DNA of 7,997 nt from Sediminibacterium sp. (GTDB taxonomy: Bacteria > Bacteroidota > Bacteroidia > Chitinophagales > Chitinophagaceae). Below, piece by piece: positions 1-7,997 of the stretch (its first letter is position 1; every line of letters begins with the position of its first letter). The position numbers and the translations under genes are program-made. The stretch spans positions 1 through 7,997 of the forward strand of contig JALQXE010000005.1 of assembly GCA_023263235.1 (NCBI GenBank), written 5' to 3'. The notes beneath the pieces are model-generated. The model saw only the letters and a list, made by a program, of their open reading frames with translations. It made no database searches and was not told where the DNA came from.

Positions 1-1
1 T

Positions 2-259
2 TTAGTTAAATTAGTAAGTGGTGCACCAATACAAATTGATTTTAATACAAATATTTGGTTAAAGAATACCATTGGTTTGGGTGCATCTTATCGAACAGGT
101 GAGTCTGTATTAGGTATGGCTGAGGTGCAAGTAAGTCCTCAGTTTAGGATTGGCTATGCTTATGATATGCCATTTAAAACACCAAATACAAATGAGTTAT
201 TTTTAAGACTTGAACTTGGAAAATTATTCCCTAATAGTAAAACCATTAAGATTTTTTAG
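2..259 (+). CDS. PorP/SprF-family T9SS outer-membrane protein, C-terminal fragment
   Basis: This is the last 85 residues of a gene that begins before the window; the reading frame is open from base 2 and ends at a TAG at 257-259. The protein should be an outer-membrane beta-barrel of the PorP/SprF family, which is associated with type IX secretion and gliding and often paired with a cargo or periplasmic partner. The sequence shows typical family features: a 'GAPIQIDFN' strand, the 'LGASYRTGESV' turn, 'VSPQFRIGYAYD' and a terminal strand 'NELFLRLELGK'. These resemble the last few barrel strands of PorP/SprF proteins, recognised from memory. One base separates its stop from the next start, so the two genes are probably co-transcribed and translationally coupled. 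The N-terminal part, including the signal peptide, is outside the window, so which PorP/SprF subtype this is cannot be decided. Confidence 0.85.
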   Translation, partial: LVKLVSGAPIQIDFNTNIWLKNTIGLGASYRTGESVLGMAEVQVSPQFRIGYAYDMPFKTPNTNELFLRLELGKLFPNSKTIKIF

Positions 260-260
260 C

Positions 261-2981
261 ATGATGAAAAAGCTTTTACAATTAATGGTTTTTGGTTTTA
301 TAAATTTAACTATTCCATTCACTAGCATTTTTGCTCAGGATACCTTGTCATTTGAAAAGAAAATACTTGTTAGAGACTCCTTGGATTATTTAAATAAACC
401 ATTGTCAATTAATACCACTAGTAATGAATTTAGCCCTATACCTTTTAAAGGGGGGTTATTATATATTTCAAATAAGCCAATTCCTTCACTTAAAGCTTCT
501 TTTAATAAAGTTTACTGGTCAAAAGATCCTAATTTCAACATTGTGGATAGTGCACTATATAAAGAGGTTAAAAAAGATACTGCTTTAAAATATTATCGTA
601 AAGGTAAATCGGATGATTTTACAGCACCCACTAGCAATGATAACGATATTTTGGTGAGATATAAAAAACTGGATCAAAATATTAATGATATTGAAATGAC
701 ATTTTTGGATTTTTCTACCGAACAGGTATTTGCATATGATGAACGAACAAATTTAATAATTTATGCAAAAAAAGGTGGCCGTCTTTTTAGTCGAGTAAAG
801 CATTGGGAGCTTTGGCAAGCTACTTTGACTAACGGTATTTTACGAAATAAATCAAGGTTAAATTTTGGAGACAGATTGGCAGATTATTTACATCCTTTTA
901 TAAATGAGCAAGGTACAAAATTATATTTTGCAAGTAATATAACTGGAGGTAAAGGTGGGTATGATTTGTATTACGTTCCTATTGATAAAAATACCATTAG
1001 CAAAGATCCAATAGCATTAGAAGGCTTAAACAGCATCGCAGATGATATCATGCCATCCGTTATCAATGACACTTTTTTCTTTAGTTCTAATAAAGAGGGG
1101 GGACTTGGTGGGTTTGATGCTTATGTGTCAACACATAATAGCCAAGTTCAAAATATGGGATATCCAATTAACACAAATGCAGATGATATTGGTGTTAAAA
1201 AGTTCGATAATGAATTTTATTTATCAAGTAATAGAAATGGCAATTTTGACATTATTAAATTAAAGCACGAGCCTTCTAATTTTACTATAAAAGGTAATAT
1301 TGTTTTTTCGGCAGATAGTACTTCTTTCGTTTCTCAAAGTTTAACTATAAAAGATCAAAACACAGGAGAAATAATTGAAAAGATTAAAACGGATGAGCAA
1401 GGTAATTATGTATTTAATGGCAAACCCAATAGGACCTATGAAATGTTAACGGTAAATGGCAATGGAGTTATTGAATCATTCATTGTAAATACAGATCAAA
1501 CAAAGTCCTTATTAGCGTCAGATAAACTTATGCAAAAGGAGAATGCTTTTAAATATAATTTCCCAATTAAAGTAGGTGGTACAAGTATAAAACAAAAGTC
1601 AGATTCTATAAGAGCATATATAGTAAAAGCACAAAAACGAATTGAAGATAGTATTAATAATTATACGCTAAATAGCAAATTCGTAGTACATTATGAATTT
1701 AATAAACACAGTATAACATCTAATGAGCGATTGGTTTTAGATAGTTTAATCAATAAATTAGCTCATTTATCAAATACCAAAATTGTAGTGGGGTCTTTTA
1801 CAGATTGCATTGGTTCTTATGATTACAATTATCGATTATCTGTTAACAGAGCTAAAGAAGTGGTTGCTTATTTAATTAAAAATGGGGTAGAGAAAAAGAA
1901 TATTGTAATTACTGGATACTCTAAGAAATACAATTTAGCTCCTTGTTCAACTAAATATGCAAAAATTAATAAAGCTTTAAAAGATAGTCAACAAACTAGT
2001 AGACGTTCAGAAATTGTGTTGAGTGAGACCACTCAAACAACTTGGGCAAAATTAGAGAATGAAAGAGGCCCTAATTATTATACAATATATGATGCCAATA
2101 ATCTTAAAAAGCCTACAAGGAATTTACCTTTAGCTAAGCAATTGTCAATTGCTCAAAAGGTTTCAGTAGTAAGAGTGAATAAAGTTTTGGAGCCAATGAA
2201 AGTTACTGTGGCTAAAGTTAATGTTGCACCTGTTGTTAAGAAGGACACGGTAGCTAAGGTTAAATTACCTGCCGTAGTTAAGAAAGATACTGTCGCTAAG
2301 CTTAAGGTTACCCCTGTGGTTAAGAAGGACACGGTAGCTAAGGTTAAATTAACTGCCGTAGCTAAGAAAGATACTGTGGCTAAGGTTAAGATTGCACCAG
2401 TGGTTAAGAAGGATACAGTCGCAAGCAAAGAAAGTAAAATTCAAAAAGTTGTAATTGATAGTGCATTAAATACAAATTTAAAATCTGCGAAGCAAAATAT
2501 TAAAACCATTGTTGCGAAATCTTCCAATATAAATTCAGATCAATTGTCTAAAGAACAAATTGTAAAGGCACTTGATTCATTAGCAAAACTTAAGTTAGAA
2601 CAAGAAAGAATTGTCAACTATCTTACTTTGAGAATTAACAACAAGCCTATTGATGTATATGTTTCTTCTGATTCAGTAACAGTTGAAATTTACGACAATG
2701 CCGTACATGATAAGGATTCGGTATCTGTAATTTACAATAGTAGAATTGTAGTTGATAGACAAGAGTTAAAAGTGAATAAGCCAATCCAGTTTAAACTTAA
2801 AGTAAGTAAAGATTCGAAATTGAATGAATTAATTATTGTCGCTGAAAATCTCGGTTCTGAACCACCTAACACGGCTGTTATGTTTATAACTGAAAAATCG
2901 GGGCGTCAACAACAGGTAATTTTAAATACAGATATGACACATAACGGGGTCGTTTACTTCATTAAAATATCGAAAAAATAA
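261..2981 (+). CDS. PorE-like exported beta-propeller/CRD/OmpA-domain protein with repeat linker and extra C-terminal domain
   Basis: This encodes 906 residues counted from the ATG at 261, one base after the preceding stop; a second ATG at 264 is equally possible. The frame is open back to 210, but starting there would bury the signal peptide (MMKKLLQL...SIFA, probable cleavage after A25 before QD). Visible domains in order are: a PD40/WD40-like beta-propeller region at about 154-336, with blades such as 'TKLYFASN', 'DTFFFSSNKEGGLGG' and 'EFYLSSNRNG'; a carboxypeptidase-regulatory or CNA-B-like fold at about 340-414 ('GNYVFNGKPNRTYE'); and an OmpA-type peptidoglycan-binding domain at about 473-588. 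In that domain D515 and R530 sit where the diaminopimelate-binding Asp and Arg of OmpA are found, 15 residues apart. A VVKKDTVAK repeat linker follows (658-722), then a C-terminal beta-rich domain at about 792-906 ('VEIYDNAVHDKDSV', 'AENLGSEPPNTAVMFI') that I recognise as recurrent in Bacteroidota envelope proteins but cannot name. The likely role is a periplasmic anchor linking the PorP/SprF-like barrel to peptidoglycan, as PorE does in Porphyromonas. No TPR domain is evident, unlike PorE. Confidence 0.88.
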   Translation: MMKKLLQLMVFGFINLTIPFTSIFAQDTLSFEKKILVRDSLDYLNKPLSINTTSNEFSPIPFKGGLLYISNKPIPSLKASFNKVYWSKDPNFNIVDSALYKEVKKDTALKYYRKGKSDDFTAPTSNDNDILVRYKKLDQNINDIEMTFLDFSTEQVFAYDERTNLIIYAKKGGRLFSRVKHWELWQATLTNGILRNKSRLNFGDRLADYLHPFINEQGTKLYFASNITGGKGGYDLYYVPIDKNTISKDPIALEGLNSIADDIMPSVINDTFFFSSNKEGGLGGFDAYVSTHNSQVQNMGYPINTNADDIGVKKFDNEFYLSSNRNGNFDIIKLKHEPSNFTIKGNIVFSADSTSFVSQSLTIKDQNTGEIIEKIKTDEQGNYVFNGKPNRTYEMLTVNGNGVIESFIVNTDQTKSLLASDKLMQKENAFKYNFPIKVGGTSIKQKSDSIRAYIVKAQKRIEDSINNYTLNSKFVVHYEFNKHSITSNERLVLDSLINKLAHLSNTKIVVGSFTDCIGSYDYNYRLSVNRAKEVVAYLIKNGVEKKNIVITGYSKKYNLAPCSTKYAKINKALKDSQQTSRRSEIVLSETTQTTWAKLENERGPNYYTIYDANNLKKPTRNLPLAKQLSIAQKVSVVRVNKVLEPMKVTVAKVNVAPVVKKDTVAKVKLPAVVKKDTVAKLKVTPVVKKDTVAKVKLTAVAKKDTVAKVKIAPVVKKDTVASKESKIQKVVIDSALNTNLKSAKQNIKTIVAKSSNINSDQLSKEQIVKALDSLAKLKLEQERIVNYLTLRINNKPIDVYVSSDSVTVEIYDNAVHDKDSVSVIYNSRIVVDRQELKVNKPIQFKLKVSKDSKLNELIIVAENLGSEPPNTAVMFITEKSGRQQQVILNTDMTHNGVVYFIKISKK
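2232..2426 (+). repeat. 42-bp in-frame tandem repeats encoding VVKKDTVAKVK units
   Basis: Four complete 42-base units (2232-2273, 2274-2315, 2316-2357, 2358-2399) and a partial fifth (2400-2426) encode 14-residue units of the form V-V-K-K-D-T-V-A-K-(V/L)-K-x-x-(A/P). A decayed copy, 'VTVAKVNVAP', precedes them at 2202-2231. Units 1 and 3 differ at two bases. Units 2 and 4 share codon choices (AAA-GAT-ACT against AAG-GAC-ACG in the others) but differ at about seven bases. This points to a duplicated 84-base dimer. The encoded stretch is Lys/Val/Ala-rich, without Cys or Gly, and is probably an extended, positively charged linker in the periplasm between the OmpA domain and the C-terminal domain. 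Confidence 0.92.
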
Positions 2982-2997
2982 CATTCATCCTTAAAAT

Positions 2998-3027
2998 AAA
3001 AAACCCTTCGTATTCGAAGGGTTTTTT
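2998..3027 (+). terminator. Rho-independent terminator, symmetrical, after the OmpA-domain gene
   Basis: A perfect hairpin pairs CCCTTCG (3004-3010) with CGAAGGG (3015-3021) around a TATT loop. Six A's upstream and six T's downstream extend the stem to 13 base pairs. It lies 16 bases after the stop of the OmpA-domain gene. Because both arms carry A/T tracts it could terminate in both directions, although the next gene is also on the + strand. It marks the end of the PorP/OmpA transcription unit. Confidence 0.9.
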
Positions 3028-3052
3028 ATGTCCAAAAAATGAATATTAGATG

Positions 3053-3060
3053 TATATTTA
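3053..3060 (+). promoter_or_regulatory. Possible -7 promoter box for the 179-residue protein gene
   Basis: TATATTTA matches seven of eight positions of the Bacteroidota -7 consensus TAnnTTTG, 29 bases before the ATG at 3090 and downstream of the terminator. A promoter is expected here because the upstream unit is terminated. The region is very AT-rich, a second partial match (TATATTGT, 3062-3069) lies close by, and no clear -33 TTTG is visible, so the exact box is uncertain. Confidence 0.25.
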
Positions 3061-3089
3061 ATATATTGTTGTTGTAAAAATTGTTTATT

Positions 3090-3629
3090 ATGAAAAAATT
3101 AGGGTTCATTTTAATATTAATTTCGTTTACTGTGGTTAAGGGCTTTTCCCAAAATCCAGATACATTTAACAAGTGGTTTCAAAAAACTACTGGCAGTAAT
3201 TATAAATTTGACTTTAATCAAATTAAGTTCGATACCAAAAATTATGACAATGCTTTGTTTAAATTTCCAAATTTTAAGTATGATTTAGAAGATGTAACTG
3301 GAGATAATCTTTCAAATTTGAGACCTAACGTAATTAGCAATAACGGCAGTATTAAAATAGTGTTTATGGGAGGATGGAGTTTTACCATTTTTGCAAATGC
3401 AAATTATTATATAATGTCAGTTCACCATGGAAGCAGCGGTGATGCCCAAATTTTTAATTTAAAAACAGGGGTACTTGAAAATGTAGATTTTGAAATTTTT
3501 GAATTGAATGGAGACAAAGCTCAAATTCACACAAGTTGGCACGAAAACGGTGGGAGATATGTGAGCAGAAATGGTATATATGACTTAAATACTAAGAAAC
3601 TTAAATACGGTAAAAAAAATTACTATTAA
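3090..3629 (+). CDS. Exported protein of unknown function, 179 residues
   Basis: I do not recognise this family. The ATG at 3090 is preferred over an in-frame TTG at 3081 because it directly gives a typical signal peptide: MKK, a hydrophobic core (LGFILILISFTVV), then GFS before QN, with cleavage probably after S20. The mature part of about 159 residues has no Cys and no membrane segment. An aromatic, Asn/Lys-rich N-terminal half ('NKWFQKTTGSNYKFDF', 'NALFKFPNFKYD') is followed by a half that looks beta-rich ('GSIKIVFMGGWSFTIF', 'NYYIMSVHHGSSGDAQIF', 'GRYVSRNGIYDLNTKKLKYG'). The lack of an N-terminal lipobox Cys argues against a lipoprotein, and there is no T9SS C-terminal sorting domain, so a soluble periplasmic or secreted protein is likely. 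It is bounded upstream by a terminator and followed after 101 bases by the ligase/TPR gene. Nothing ties its function to either neighbour. Confidence 0.8.
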   Translation: MKKLGFILILISFTVVKGFSQNPDTFNKWFQKTTGSNYKFDFNQIKFDTKNYDNALFKFPNFKYDLEDVTGDNLSNLRPNVISNNGSIKIVFMGGWSFTIFANANYYIMSVHHGSSGDAQIFNLKTGVLENVDFEIFELNGDKAQIHTSWHENGGRYVSRNGIYDLNTKKLKYGKKNYY

Positions 3630-3702
3630 AATTCATAGTACCTATTAAATTTAAAATAACTTTTCTCTCTTTGAAGGCTGCATTTATAACCTAATAAATT
3701 AA

Positions 3703-3710
3703 TACCTTTA
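3703..3710 (+). promoter_or_regulatory. Possible -7 promoter box for the O-antigen ligase/TPR gene
   Basis: TACCTTTA matches TAnnTTTG at seven of eight positions and lies 20 bases before the ATG at 3731, so transcription would begin with a leader of roughly 14 bases. The nearest TTTG upstream (3670-3673) is 29 bases away, too far for a standard -33 element. An overlapping alternative is CAAATTTG at 3716-3723. No terminator is seen between the 179-residue gene and this gene, so read-through is also possible. Confidence 0.35.
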
Positions 3711-3730
3711 GGCATCAAATTTGGTGTTTA

Positions 3731-6127
3731 ATGAAGCGAAATAATAATAGAGATTCAGTAAAAACTGCTGTAACGAGTAACAGTTATAAAAATACTGAGC
3801 ATAAAGAAAATGCTAGCTCAAGCGAAGTGCTTTCGGTAATTTTTGCAGCAATATACTTATTTGTTCATTTTGTTTCAGATTGGGGTGGTGCCGATGTTAT
3901 GGGTGCACAGTGGTTGTACACAGGAACATTCGATTTATTGGTTTTGGCGTATATTATTCTAAATGCAAAAATCTATACAAATGCTATAGAAATAATATTC
4001 CAACATAAATTTACCTTATTATACACCTTTTTTGTATTGTGGGCTTTAGGATCTTATTTTTATGCTATTAATCCAACGGAATCCTTGGTTTGTTTAGGTC
4101 GCTTGGTTTCTACCTTTATCATTTTCATCAATCTCTCCATTTTATTTTACAAAAAGAATTATAATTGGATTTTCCAATCTATAGCGTATGTGATTACTGC
4201 TATTTTAATATATGATGCTCTATTTGTGTTATCTAATTTCTCTAAAAATTTAGAGACCATGAATTTGGATCAAAATATTTTGGCATTAATGGGTAATCAC
4301 GGAAATAAAAACGTAATGGCAGCCAGCTTAGTAATTAAGATACCGTTTTGTCTTTATGTGGTTTTAAATAGTAATGTAGGAGGTAAGGTAATTGGTGTGA
4401 TAGGTTTATTGCTTGGCTTTATAAGTTTATTTGTTTTAAACACAAGGTCAACTTTTGTGGCTATTCTCTTGATAGGCATTCTTTTTATAGTGTTTACGAT
4501 TTTAAGTTTGGGTAAAAAACAAGTCAATAATATTATAATACGTGTTTCCTTTTTTATAATTCCCTTAGTGGTATCTTATTTTGCTGCGAATGAATTACTT
4601 AAAAATGCATTAAGCATGCAAGAAACCTCGGGTGGTTATGGTTTAGTTTCTGATAGATTAAAAACAATTAATATTAAGGATAATGAAAGTAGTCGTATTC
4701 ATTTATGGGGCACTGCATATGATTATTTTAAAAAACATCCAATTATTGGAGGTGGCTATGGTAACTGGAAGTTAGCTTCTATCCCCTATGAAAAAGAAAG
4801 GGCCAACGAACTATTTGTACCATATCATTCTCATAATGACTTTATAGAAAATGCTGCCGATCTTGGGTTATTTGGAGGCTTATCTTTTTTAGGACTCTTT
4901 ATTTTCTTATTTGTGTTCACCATTCATTCTTTTCTTAATGAAAATTATAGTAAGTATCGTCATTTAATTGGCTTCGCATTTTTGGGCATAACCTGTTATT
5001 TCGTGGATGCTTTTTTAAACTTTCCTGCTGAGCGTCCTGCAATGCAAACTATGTTTACGGTTTGTAGTGCGCTGGTTTTGGCACCCTACTTCTTAGTGAA
5101 AGCAACAAATGATGAGGAAAAGAAATCGTTTTCGTTTATTCCTATATTATATTTTGTATTCGCATTTGCATTTATCATTCCCTCTATTTATATATCTAAG
5201 CAAGTTTATGCTTCCTTTAAGATACAAAAGTACGTGATGGGGGAGATTAATGCCAATCCCCTATATGCTACGGATTCAGTATTAAGGTTACCGAAAATCC
5301 CTAATTTATCAACTTCTGCTTTGCCAATTAAAGCCTTAATTGCTAGATATCATATTAGAGATAAAAACTTTCCTGCCGCCATTAAATTACTTAAAGAAAG
5401 TTATAATGATAATCCATTTATACATTACAATGACTTTTTATTGACGAGTGTTTATGCTTCTTTGAATAATTATGATAGTACTTTTTATTATGCAAAAAAG
5501 GCCTATTATAATTGGCCTAGAGCAACTAGTTATTATAAGAATATGATTTTTGCTGCAGTACGTAAAAAAGATAGCATTGAATTAAATAAAGCCTTTGATA
5601 CTTCGGTTAAATATTCCAATACAGCATTAACATATGAAGAATATGTAAAAGGTTGCTTTGAATTAAGAAGTAAAACAATTGCTCAATTAAATACTTTGTT
5701 GGATACAGCAGCTAAAAAATTCCCAAAGGAGGATTTTAGTAAAACAAGATTACTAATAAATAGTAATGGTGCTATTGGACCCACCACCAATCAATTTGCT
5801 GTTTTAGGATTACAATACTTTCAAAGTAAAAAGTATTTGGAAGCTGCAGAAAATTACAAGAAAGCCATACAACTCGAGCCTGGTAATTATACCCATTATG
5901 AAAATGCTGGGATTTGTTTGTATTCAGCTAACAACTTTAAGGATTGTATATATTATTTTGATAAAGCTGCTGGTTTTGCTGAAAACAACACTGGTAAATC
6001 TAAATTTTATAAAGGACTTTCATTAATCAACTCGGGTAAAAAGGATCTTGGTTGTGTTGCTTTATATGCTGCTAAAGCAAATGGTTATAGTGAGGCTGAT
6101 AAGTTCATTAAATCGAATTGTCAATAA
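3731..6127 (+). CDS. O-antigen ligase/polymerase-like (Wzy_C) membrane protein with C-terminal TPR region
   Basis: This 798-residue inner-membrane protein has about 12-13 predicted membrane segments between residues 33 and 487. The Wzy_C/O-antigen ligase signature is visible: R239 in 'LNTRSTF' at the start of a membrane segment; then a long periplasmic loop with R322 in 'SSRIHLWGTAYDYFKKHPIIGGG'; then 'YHSHNDFIENAADLGLFGG' with H366 and H368, where the family's catalytic His lies. Such enzymes transfer an undecaprenyl-linked glycan to lipid A core, another chain, or a protein side chain at the periplasmic face. After the last membrane segment (about 466-487) come some 310 soluble residues with TPR-like helices, weak at about 545-615 and clear at 687-754 ('QYFQSKKYLEAAENYKKAIQLEPGN'). 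The end, 'CVALYAAKANGYSEADKFIKSNC', follows a Cys-x(n)-Cys pattern often seen closing Bacteroidota TPR proteins. The start at 3731 gives a hydrophilic, probably cytoplasmic 30-residue tail; no signal peptide is expected. No glycosyltransferase or flippase is nearby, so the acceptor (LPS, capsule or protein) cannot be told. Confidence 0.87.
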   Translation: MKRNNNRDSVKTAVTSNSYKNTEHKENASSSEVLSVIFAAIYLFVHFVSDWGGADVMGAQWLYTGTFDLLVLAYIILNAKIYTNAIEIIFQHKFTLLYTFFVLWALGSYFYAINPTESLVCLGRLVSTFIIFINLSILFYKKNYNWIFQSIAYVITAILIYDALFVLSNFSKNLETMNLDQNILALMGNHGNKNVMAASLVIKIPFCLYVVLNSNVGGKVIGVIGLLLGFISLFVLNTRSTFVAILLIGILFIVFTILSLGKKQVNNIIIRVSFFIIPLVVSYFAANELLKNALSMQETSGGYGLVSDRLKTINIKDNESSRIHLWGTAYDYFKKHPIIGGGYGNWKLASIPYEKERANELFVPYHSHNDFIENAADLGLFGGLSFLGLFIFLFVFTIHSFLNENYSKYRHLIGFAFLGITCYFVDAFLNFPAERPAMQTMFTVCSALVLAPYFLVKATNDEEKKSFSFIPILYFVFAFAFIIPSIYISKQVYASFKIQKYVMGEINANPLYATDSVLRLPKIPNLSTSALPIKALIARYHIRDKNFPAAIKLLKESYNDNPFIHYNDFLLTSVYASLNNYDSTFYYAKKAYYNWPRATSYYKNMIFAAVRKKDSIELNKAFDTSVKYSNTALTYEEYVKGCFELRSKTIAQLNTLLDTAAKKFPKEDFSKTRLLINSNGAIGPTTNQFAVLGLQYFQSKKYLEAAENYKKAIQLEPGNYTHYENAGICLYSANNFKDCIYYFDKAAGFAENNTGKSKFYKGLSLINSGKKDLGCVALYAAKANGYSEADKFIKSNCQ

Positions 6128-6132
6128 ATGTG

Positions 6133-6140
6133 TACTTTCG
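6133..6140 (+). promoter_or_regulatory. Possible -7 promoter box for the J-KTSC gene
   Basis: TACTTTCG matches TAnnTTTG at seven of eight positions, 18 bases before the ATG at 6159, in the 31-base gap after the ligase/TPR stop. This distance would give a leader of about 12 bases. A TTG at 6118-6120 lies only 12 bases upstream, short for a -33 element. The short gap also allows co-transcription with the ligase/TPR gene. Confidence 0.35.
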
Positions 6141-6158
6141 CTGCCTTAAATAGACATT

Positions 6159-6608
6159 ATGAAGCGAATAGAACGCCATAGAGCCATTTTAGGAGTAGAC
6201 GATAAAGCCACCTTGAGTGATTTGAAGAAGATTTATCGAAAGATTATGATGGAATGGCATCCCGATAAATTTCAGGATAGTGAGGAGTCAAAAAAAATGG
6301 CTGAAGAAAAATCTACTAAATTAATTGCATCTTATCATTTTTTGGTTAGCGTTCATGCCGAAACACACGCAGCTACAAAAGAAGCCTATACCACAACCAT
6401 TTCAGAAGCAAGCATTGATGATTTTGAATTTAAATCCGAAGTTTTACGCGTTGTTTTTTCAGACGGAAATGAATATGAATATTATGGTGTGCCTAAGGCT
6501 ATTTATGTTAAACTCATCAATTCCGATACTCCTGATCGTTTTGCTAGAAGGCATATTTACGAAAACTATTTATACCGTAGTACCAGTAAAATAGTCAGCG
6601 ATGACTAA
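6159..6608 (+). CDS. J-domain/KTSC-domain fusion protein
   Basis: This 149-residue cytoplasmic protein has no signal peptide or membrane segment. The N-terminal 70 residues form a J-domain: 'ILGVDDKATLSDLKKIYRKIMMEWHPDKF', with the essential His-Pro-Asp at 34-36 after helix II and a following helix ('EEKSTKLIASYHFLV'). J-domains stimulate ATP hydrolysis by DnaK-type Hsp70. The G/F linker, zinc-binding Cys motifs and C-terminal substrate-binding domains of DnaJ are all missing, so this is a specialised (class C-like) J-protein. Residues about 93-143 match the KTSC domain: 'SEVLRVVFSDGNEYEYYGVP', with YYGVP at 108-112, then 'FARRHIYENYLYR'. KTSC is a small domain also found at the C-terminus of some lysyl-tRNA synthetases; its function is poorly known. 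The likely job is to bring DnaK to whatever the KTSC part binds, which is inference. The ATG at 6159 is well placed, as the J-domain starts almost at once. Confidence 0.88.
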   Translation: MKRIERHRAILGVDDKATLSDLKKIYRKIMMEWHPDKFQDSEESKKMAEEKSTKLIASYHFLVSVHAETHAATKEAYTTTISEASIDDFEFKSEVLRVVFSDGNEYEYYGVPKAIYVKLINSDTPDRFARRHIYENYLYRSTSKIVSDD

Positions 6609-6622
6609 CAATTCTCCTTTTT

Positions 6623-6675
6623 CTGTTTAAATCTAATCTTTATTAGCCCTACTTCTCTTAAACAGGCTATTTTTT
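6623..6675 (+). terminator. Possible weak terminator after the J-KTSC gene
   Basis: An 8-base inverted repeat, CTGTTTAA (6623-6630) and TTAAACAG (6658-6665), encloses a smaller hairpin CTAAT/ATTAG (6633-6637 and 6642-6646). A run of six T's follows at 6670-6675. The position, 15 bases after the J-KTSC stop, suits a terminator. The stems are AT-rich and the outer loop is 27 bases long, so the structure would be weak compared with the hairpin at 2998-3027. Confidence 0.3.
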
Positions 6676-6688
6676 CCGTCTATTATAA

Positions 6689-7997
<1,309 letters not shown>

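Noticed and set aside
210..260. Longer start for the OmpA-domain protein at 210
   Set aside because: It would overlap the PorP/SprF-like gene by 50 bases and place 17 extra residues before a clear signal peptide starting at 261 or 264.
1042..1263. Plus-strand open frame of 73 codons inside the OmpA-domain gene
   Set aside because: It is out of frame with the beta-propeller coding region, with composition and content typical of a shadow frame.
2153..2428. Minus-strand open frame of 91 codons with regular LATVSFLTT repeats
   Set aside because: It is the antisense of the 42-bp repeat array; the repeat keeps this frame open by chance. No start signals or domain support it.
3621..3650. Short inverted repeat TACTA/TAGTA around the end of the 179-residue gene
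   Set aside because: The stem is only five A/T-rich pairs with no T run after it, too weak to call a terminator.

Overview
The window looks like a chromosomal segment of an AT-rich member of the Bacteroidota; the order cannot be fixed from the sequence. Four things support this: a PorP/SprF-family type IX secretion (T9SS) outer-membrane protein; a PorE-like beta-propeller/OmpA protein; AT-rich starts without clear Shine-Dalgarno sequences; and upstream boxes resembling the Bacteroidota -7 element TAnnTTTG. All genes lie on the + strand. There are no tRNA, rRNA or CRISPR sequences and no complete mobile element. No gene-free stretch exceeds 135 bases.

Layout. (1) Bases 2-259 hold the C-terminal end of a PorP/SprF-like outer-membrane barrel. 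One base later comes a 906-residue exported protein (261-2981) with a beta-propeller region, a carboxypeptidase-regulatory-like fold, an OmpA-type peptidoglycan-binding domain, a lysine-rich tandem-repeat linker and a further C-terminal domain. A strong symmetrical hairpin terminator at 2998-3027 closes this two-gene unit. (2) An exported 179-residue protein of unknown function lies at 3090-3629. (3) A 798-residue membrane protein at 3731-6127 combines a Wzy/WaaL-type O-antigen ligase/polymerase domain with a C-terminal TPR region. (4) A 149-residue protein at 6159-6608 fuses a J-domain to a KTSC domain. (5) A catalase-peroxidase (katG) begins at 6743. It matches the family closely through the haem-binding N-terminal domain, then loses all resemblance at about 7937 and stops at 7966, without the last part of that domain or the C-terminal domain.

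How the genes may work together. The PorP/SprF-like barrel and the OmpA/propeller protein are very probably co-transcribed and form an outer-membrane-to-peptidoglycan module related to T9SS. The ligase/TPR protein could act in surface glycan assembly or protein glycosylation, but no glycosyltransferase is nearby. The J-KTSC protein and katG each appear to have their own promoter and no obvious link to the first unit.

The points most worth checking are the katG break close to the window end, the PorE-like protein with a long repeat-bearing tail beyond its OmpA domain, and the J-domain/KTSC fusion. I see no convincing sign of an entirely new system; most of the window is recognisable Bacteroidota cell-envelope and housekeeping content.
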